From positions 3,844,001-3,908,000 of the forward strand of contig NC_085891.1 of assembly GCF_035222375.1 (NCBI RefSeq): a stretch of DNA of 64,000 nucleotides, written 5' to 3'. Position 1 is the first letter of the stretch. Every line of letters begins with the position of its first letter. Source of the stretch: Podospora pseudocomata. Lineage: Eukaryota; Ascomycota; Sordariomycetes; Sordariales; Podosporaceae. A program made the position numbers and the translations under genes. This document shows, one piece after another, positions 58,063-64,000 of this stretch. The notes under the pieces are model-generated. The model searched no databases. It was not told where the DNA came from and was given only the letters and a program-made list of their open reading frames with translations.

Positions 58063-58742
58063 TACCTTATATACGAAGGAACTAGCTAGGTTGTAGATAG
58101 TTCCGCAGTATGCAATGCAAGTCCCAATCGTTGGTATCTTGACTATTGTGATTGAGACAAGCTATTGTTGTATACTGTTTAGCTGTACCAAACCAGGATT
58201 GTTCAGAAGTGCCTTGGACTAGTATCCTTTTCAGAGGTTCTAGATAGAGGTTCGTCACAGAGGGCCTCACAGGGCCTCGCACACCACAACGGGTGACGCA
58301 ACTAGTGAAATGGTGAGAAAACACACAAAACAACCACAACACCACAAATATACCTTCAACAGGTCCCTGAATGAACACACCTGCGTGACAATGACTCGCT
58401 CGCAGGCCGCACTTCACGCAGGACACTATGGGCTCCCAGGCCACATAATAAGCACCAGATTGGCCTGATCAGAGGGCCAAAATTGCCTGCACGTTTGCAA
58501 GGCACAAAATTTGAAGAAATAAAAGTCGATGATCTGTCTAAAATAGAATGTGAGAAGCAGACTGCTTTTATACATGACCCCTGAACCCCCCGAATCCTCC
58601 GTGAGCCCCACTTCCTCACTCATACCCTCAGGCCTGTGGCCGCACCCCAAACCATTAGCTTAGGCTAATATATAGAGGACTCGGCTCAGCTCAGTTCACC
58701 ATTGAGCTTAGCTAAATTTAGCTCGCCTTATTATCTACACTG

Positions 58743-58750
58743 CATCTAGG
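58743..58750. repeat. Right 8-bp target-site duplication
   Basis: A second copy of catctagg, directly after the CTACACTG end of the hAT-like element. Confidence 0.9.
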
Positions 58751-59379
58751 TACCTAGCGACACTCACCGTTGGATAGAACCGCAACACCACCTTGTTCTT
58801 TGTAAAATGTACGGTGGTTTGAGTGAAACTTATATAGGTAGATATGTGAGAAAAGTCAGTAACTTGACCGGTCAAACTCGTGGATACCTATTTGCCTCTT
58901 CAAATCAACACGAAGCTTCCCGTCACTGACAACCTCTTAGCATTCACTTTCAGACTATGTGCCCCTTCTTTACATGTATTGACGTTCAGTGAAGCTGAGC
59001 TACTGTATCTGGATTTCGTATCATGATTCTACACTGTTTCAGAAGGCGGAATGCGATGCTGTCCACACAGATAAGAACTCATAGCTCTACAACGAGAACA
59101 ATGACGCGACATTTATCCTACATAAGCTGCCCGTGAGAGCTATAATCTAGGTACGTAAATAGACTTTTCTTGAGGACCTTGATGACCAAAAAAAGCGCCG
59201 TGACAGGAAGACATTGAAATTCTAGATGAAGTGAAAATCGCTCAAAATACCAGTCACCCCACTAAAAATAGAAAAAAATAGGAAACAAGCGCAGAGAAGG
59301 ATATTGAAAATCAATCAACCGTCGAAGGTCGACTCTTTTCTTTCCAGCCGTCTGGCCATGAGACGCGAACAGAAAAGTT
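58751..59379. other. Unique sequence after the transposon block
   Basis: Presumably the 3' flank of the next minus-strand gene and once adjacent to 54,468. Nothing else is recognised. Confidence 0.5.
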
Positions 59380-60888
59380 TCACTCGCCCTGTTTCGAGGA
59401 GTCTGACAAGACCTCAGGTTCTTCCTCCGAGGAGGCAGAAGACCGTTGATCATCTTCTCCCCACGAATCGTGCTCCAAGGTTGACTGAGATGCCGGGCTG
59501 TTCGTGCCTGAGCTGGCCCATGCTTGGTCTACCAATCCATAGAAACCAAGACCTTCATATACATGACCCGAACACGGCTCGCCAAGAAGATCCCGGAACG
59601 AATCTAAATCGGCGTTATCGAGAGAGGGGTAGATGTTTGGACGTGGGAGCTCTTCTTGGCCCTGGATCGCGCCATTCTGTAAGGCAAATCTGTGCATATC
59701 CTTGCGAAGGGTGGCAAGAGTGGTGGTTCCAAGGCCTGAAACTGAGTCTACCCCAAGAAGGTGATGGTATAGAGCCCCCAGACCAGCTGCCCACATCTTG
59801 ATAATATGCTCATCCCCCGTTTCACGATGCAGATGAGGATTTGCAGTCTTGATCTGAACAATGCGGGTTGTCTGGGAAGCATTGGGCAGATTCGCGGATG
59901 GGATCTTGTTTCTCAGGAGCGGCTCAATGTACTGAAACGGCTCGATGGCATACCCGTTTGCCATCCTCATCTTCAGCGCCATCTCCATGGTCATGGCGTG
60001 CTCCCCAGCGTTCCCCGTCGTGATGAACTCGTCCTGCTGTCCCGCTTTCGCAAACAGCCTGTTTAGAAACGAGTTGATGATGCGAGAACTTCGTCCTTGT
60101 TGGACGAACTCGATCCGACCAGTGCTCGCGCTGTATTTGGGCTTGCTAGCCCATGAGATGCGGACCATAACATCTTCGCGCTCTGTACCACTTTTGGCTG
60201 CAGAGCGTTGTGCTAAAGCAAACCCACCGGCGTACGCCTTGCAGTATTCTACCACGGAGCCCGGAATGCGATTATCGGCGTCGATGAAGCCAATGTATTG
60301 GTGGTGTGGGAAATAGGACTTGGCCATGGCAATGCCCAAATACATCCCCTCCCCTTTCCCGTTTCGTATTCTCCCGGAAGCTGTATCTAGGATCTCGGGG
60401 ACTCCTGCTTCCTTAAACGCCATTGCGGCGCCGGGATATTGCTGGTGTACAAAACACCCCTCCCTACCCCAAGCACAGAATCCTGCCAGCATTCTTTCTT
60501 GAGCCTCCCAACCGTTCTCTCCGTGCTGGTGAGAACAGTTCGACACCAAGATCACCGCGCAGCGGCTCGGGATGCCTGCGATCACCCCCCTGATGACGTC
60601 GACCGGCTCATCTTTGCAAGGCACGACAATGACCAATTTTTCGAGGATCCGGTCTAGCTCGTCTGGAAATACGGCCACGGTACTTTCTGCATCGTGATCA
60701 GGATCCTGGTTGTGTTGGGGCCGCCTTTGTGACTGATGCCCCGTCCTACCCAAACCGGACAGTTCCGATGCGCCATAGAGGCGGTTGTCCCTGTTGGTTG
60801 GTCGCGGCTCCAGTTCGACCACCTCCATCTGGGGCATAATGCACAGCGGGCCGAACGGCCGACTCCCGAGTGGTAGGGTGTAGCGCAT
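59380..60888 (-). CDS. Mannosyl-3-phosphoglycerate synthase-like glycosyltransferase (GT55)
   Basis: A single exon encodes 502 residues. KLVIVVPCKDEPVDVIRGVI near residue 85, VILVSNCS, GKGEGMYLGIAMAKSYF, the metal-binding GFIDADNRIPGSV (D203-x-D205) with EYCKAYAGGF, then VRISWASKPKY and TTGNAGEHAMTMEMALK are blocks of MpgS. The enzyme joins GDP-mannose to 3-phosphoglycerate; a phosphatase then yields mannosylglycerate, a compatible solute. The N-terminal 80 residues and the C-terminal 70 (Ser/Glu-rich, SSASSEEEPEVLS) are extensions not needed for catalysis. No phosphatase partner is seen in the window. The start is the first ATG (MRYTLPLGS); MPQMEVVELE at codon 18 is a possible alternative. 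Confidence 0.92.
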   Translation of the reverse strand: MRYTLPLGSRPFGPLCIMPQMEVVELEPRPTNRDNRLYGASELSGLGRTGHQSQRRPQHNQDPDHDAESTVAVFPDELDRILEKLVIVVPCKDEPVDVIRGVIAGIPSRCAVILVSNCSHQHGENGWEAQERMLAGFCAWGREGCFVHQQYPGAAMAFKEAGVPEILDTASGRIRNGKGEGMYLGIAMAKSYFPHHQYIGFIDADNRIPGSVVEYCKAYAGGFALAQRSAAKSGTEREDVMVRISWASKPKYSASTGRIEFVQQGRSSRIINSFLNRLFAKAGQQDEFITTGNAGEHAMTMEMALKMRMANGYAIEPFQYIEPLLRNKIPSANLPNASQTTRIVQIKTANPHLHRETGDEHIIKMWAAGLGALYHHLLGVDSVSGLGTTTLATLRKDMHRFALQNGAIQGQEELPRPNIYPSLDNADLDSFRDLLGEPCSGHVYEGLGFYGLVDQAWASSGTNSPASQSTLEHDSWGEDDQRSSASSEEEPEVLSDSSKQGE

Positions 60889-63800
60889 TGTGGGTTGATG
60901 TCATTGATGTGTGGCTCGAACGTTTGTCATCGATCGTGAATCGAAGTTGTATTTCCAGAAACGAAGAAGTGTTGTCCGGGGCCGAGAAGATATGCCGCTG
61001 GATAGGTAGTTTAATAAGAAAAACAGATGGTCTGGCTGGAGGTCAGTCAGTCTTTAAAGAAAAAGATTGTCCAGGCTGGTGAAAGGGCTGTCTTGAATGG
61101 TACACCGGCCGGTAACACATACGTCGGTTGAGCAGTGCTTCCGCAACAAGGTCCGAGGGGTGACGCAATTTGATACCGCTTCCGGGCACGTTGTCGACGA
61201 TATATATACACACCACCCAGGAAAGCATCGGCTTGCGAATGAAGCAATTCCAAAAGCTCACCGAACCTGGTTTGTGCACATGGGCCAACGAAAAGATCAC
61301 GAGTAGTTTCTCACGGGTCTGCGAGCACGCGGCGCAACAATGAGCGGGCCTGGAAAAGTTCAGAAGAAACACTCGGCTGGATTGATTAGCAGGGGAATCG
61401 TGTGGTCATTGTGGGTTGGTTGTACAGAACCACCAGACAACCACTATGGAGTTACGGACAGCGAAACCGACTCCAAGTGCGTGCAGGATTGCTGGGTGCA
61501 TAATGGACCCAAGCTAGTTTCACACGGACATCTTGGTAATCATCATGGTCGCACACACGCGGCAAGATGGAGGGGGAGGGGTCCATGAGGCTATGTATAT
61601 TTTGGACCCGAGGGCTTGGTTCATCAGACCGATCCCGGCCCATAAAATAAATACTTGCCCCTGAAGAAGCAGAGCCTCTCTTGTGATTGGCATTAGCTCT
61701 GCTGGGCTTGCGGTTTCTAGTTAGCTTGCTTACTCCGACGCCCCGGAAAAAGGACAGCTAACGAATACGACAGGCATGTCCACCAACAGCCACGGCCGTC
61801 ACATCTGCCAGTGTCTCACAAACTCCTCCCTATCACTAGCAGAACATCACGACGTCGAAAGTCGGATAATTCCTATCTGGGACGTGTTGAGTTAAGGTGG
61901 CCACTAACGCCATGTTACCTAGTCAGGGGTCGATAGTAAGCTGCTGAGACGCTGTTGGCACATAGTCTCGCTCCCATCTGATCCACCTTCCTGCTTGGAC
62001 ATGCTATTCCCGGTTTCTTCTGAAAAATATCAAGAAAAAGCAGTTGCTAATTTCCTAACCCTTGGGGCAATGAATGACGTGCTACACAGGCCCGCCTGGC
62101 TACTAGCACACGAGCTCAGCTGCCCTGGACTTCCTTAGTTTGCGTTTGGCGCCACTTTTCTTTGCAACAGATGAGACATCTAGAAGTGAGTGGCACCTCC
62201 AGCTATCAAGGTACCTGTATACCTGACCCATGGTCTGTCAGGTGCATGTTGCAAGCTGACTAGTATTGAAGCTTGGATAGTTACACTAGATAGCCTGGAG
62301 TACCGAAAGTAGGTCATCTTGGCGAAGCCCTTGCTGAGCCTCGCCTGTCACGCAACATAGAAAAAATATAGGCGTGCTCGGTACATGCCTACCTATGATC
62401 TGATTCCAAGCAGGAAGTGACTATGTGCGTCTGATTGCATATAACAGTGTCACTATACCTTGAATTGCCGTGACTGAATGTGCGAAGCGACATGGTCAGG
62501 AGACCCCCAACAATTCGCACTGACCATCTGGGATCCTCTTGTTTTGTTTATGATCGATGGGTGGAGATTGAAAAGGCCCGCCTATCGCGCTCCCAAGACT
62601 CAGGCTGGGACACAGACGCACACTTGCAGTTCTACAAAGACAGCCCGGGCAATTATCGTGGTATAAATGTAGGTGGCTGGCACTAGTTCCAGAAGGATGT
62701 GCAAGTTCTGACGTATCGGCGCGCATGTATTTTCCAACCGCGGGCCGCGCGCAGCTAGCCGTTCAACCGACAACAATATTAGTTGGTTTCTGTTCCCGGC
62801 CGATCGTTCGAAGATGTATCTTGAAGACACCACAGCAACCCTCCATAGGTATACATGGTCATCTAGATCCCCAGACCTTTCGAGCGTAATCTCATCACCT
62901 GAGCTTTGATCACTAAACAGGAACTAGAGTTAGCTAGTTATCACATAGCTGCCCATTATGCTTGCTTACAATCGTACCTTGGCCGTAACAACAGGAGAGA
63001 AGGCAAGAGGCCATATCTTTCTGATGTCGTTACAAGTCAACAGCCAACGAGATGGCGTCTTTTCACGTGCACTGGCTGGTATGCCGGTTGGGCACATAAT
63101 CACTATCAGCCCCCGAAAGACCCGAAAAGCAGCGCTGTTCGGGCAAGCTTCAGGCTCCAAGATTGGTTGGCAGCAGCAGCGCCCCAAATCTGCATTTACC
63201 GTCGGCATTTCTTGGCCATCCCCTCGTTATCTCACATAGCGCGGTAGTTCTCGTCACATTTGTTGCCCGAGCTGCCGGAACCGCAAGCGGGTCTTTCCAC
63301 CCACACGAACTGCAGTGAGCAGTCCTTATCACACCCGACTCTCCACACCCCCGCAAGACGTACCGGACTCTACTACGTACGATAGGTGATTTTGGGCTTT
63401 GCGAGAGCGAAGAGAGCCGACGTGGTGCGCTACCCACCTAACCCAGAAGGTCTTTTCATGGCGGGAAGCTCAGTTAGGAAACCCCGTGTGCTGACATCTC
63501 CCGAATTCGTCAGACCATTTCGTCACAACTAGAGAATGACAGCGAGGGACATGGCTGCCGAGTCCGAGATCTGCGATGGCTGAGGTGAGGCAAACATGAT
63601 GCCTGGATAAGGTACTTTACTGTTGGTGATACACGAAAACAATCCCGCATTTGAGCCTTCAAGACCTTTCGAGAAAGTTTAGCAAGCCTTGTTTCTCGAC
63701 CTTACACCCCTGAATCGGAAGACTTTCTGCGCAGACTGCAGCCCATCACATTGTACACACACGGTGGCATATGGGTGCACACGTGTCGTTGGATCGAATC

Positions 63801-64000
63801 GGCACATGCGCGCACATACGCACTGACAGTCTTCGCTACCAACCCACATGGAGGTCTGGTGTCTCAGTCTGTTCTTGGCTGGGACATTTCCTGAGGAATT
63901 GCGAGCTGAGAATGACGCCACCAAATGCCCCGTTGCTTCCGCGCCATTCACCGTCGACTTGACCTCTATTACTGGATTGGCCGCCAGGTGAAGACATTGG
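60889..64000. other. Gene-poor right end
   Basis: No gene is supported in the last 3.1 kb. Short frames such as 62,492-62,686 (plus, 64 codons) read somewhat like protein but have no known motif. A TATA-like run at 61,200-61,208 is about 310 bases upstream of the MpgS-like start and could be an element of its promoter. Confidence 0.4.

Larger units (their letters stand above)
54477..58742. mobile_element. hAT-like DNA transposon with nested insertions
   Basis: The ends are inverted: CAGTGTAG on the left and its complement CTACACTG on the right, followed inward by related GAGCTAA-rich sequence (gagctaagctgagctaagc on the left, gagctaaatttagctaagc on the right). The exact 8-bp flanking duplication catctagg and a CAG/CTG terminus are hallmarks of the hAT superfamily. 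The total is 4,266 bases, of which 1,861 are a later Pogo/Fot1 insertion. No hAT transposase is recognisable, so it is either a non-autonomous member or strongly decayed. On the minus strand, a TATAAA motif (58,570-58,565) might be the old promoter. Confidence 0.85.

Noticed and set aside
62492-62686. 64-codon plus-strand open frame
   Set aside because: Reads a little like protein but is short, without relatives I recognise and without flanking exons.

Overview
The window looks like a chromosome segment of a filamentous ascomycete, most likely a Sordariomycete (Sordariales-like). This is inferred from the short GT...CTAAC...AG introns (about 50-75 bases, with a few longer ones), GC-rich codons, pyrimidine-rich 5' leaders, an initiator tRNA-Met of fungal type, intron-bearing alanine tRNAs, and typical fungal families (Crh/GH16 with a chitin-binding module, Clr5-domain protein, DUF4604 protein, DUF2235 hydrolase). 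All exon models were made by eye from splice signals, frame and family similarity.

Layout. 1-9.9 kb: a glutamine-rich Myb/SANT-like protein and a GPI-anchored Crh cell-wall transglycosylase, each behind a long low-complexity leader. 9.9-10.8 kb: a broken glutathione S-transferase. 12.3-16.8 kb: an F-box-like protein, an OHCU decarboxylase of uric acid breakdown, and a Pro/Ser-rich nuclear-looking protein. 20.5-24.5 kb: an acyl-CoA thioesterase II, cytochrome c oxidase subunit Vb (yeast Cox4) and a DUF4604 protein. 26.7-33.8 kb: a Clr5-domain protein, an acidic unknown protein, an aldo/keto reductase and a DUF2235 hydrolase. 34.2 kb: initiator tRNA-Met. 34.7-36.8 kb: a small family of related unknown sequences, one intact and two partial or decayed. 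37.3 kb: a small unknown two-exon gene.

38.5-45.6 kb groups a phenol-hydroxylase-type FAD monooxygenase, a short unknown gene, an NAD(P)-binding protein, an epoxide hydrolase and a secreted SMP-30-like beta-propeller. These could act on related aromatic, epoxide or lactone substrates, but no backbone synthase or cluster regulator is visible. 46.3-46.5 kb holds two adjacent tRNA-Ala genes. 49.8-53.6 kb holds a Cys-rich 65-residue protein and a secreted unknown protein.

54.5-58.75 kb is a mobile-element block: a hAT-like element with an exact 8-bp target duplication, containing a Pogo/Fot1 element with perfect 44-bp inverted repeats and a frame-broken transposase, an AT-rich RIP-like tract and short tandem repeats. 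59.4-60.9 kb encodes a mannosyl-3-phosphoglycerate synthase-like enzyme. The last 3.1 kb shows no gene I can support. I found no clearly new multi-gene system. The most interesting items are the nested transposons, the enzyme group at 38-46 kb, the decaying paralog family at 34.7-36.8 kb and the MpgS-like gene.
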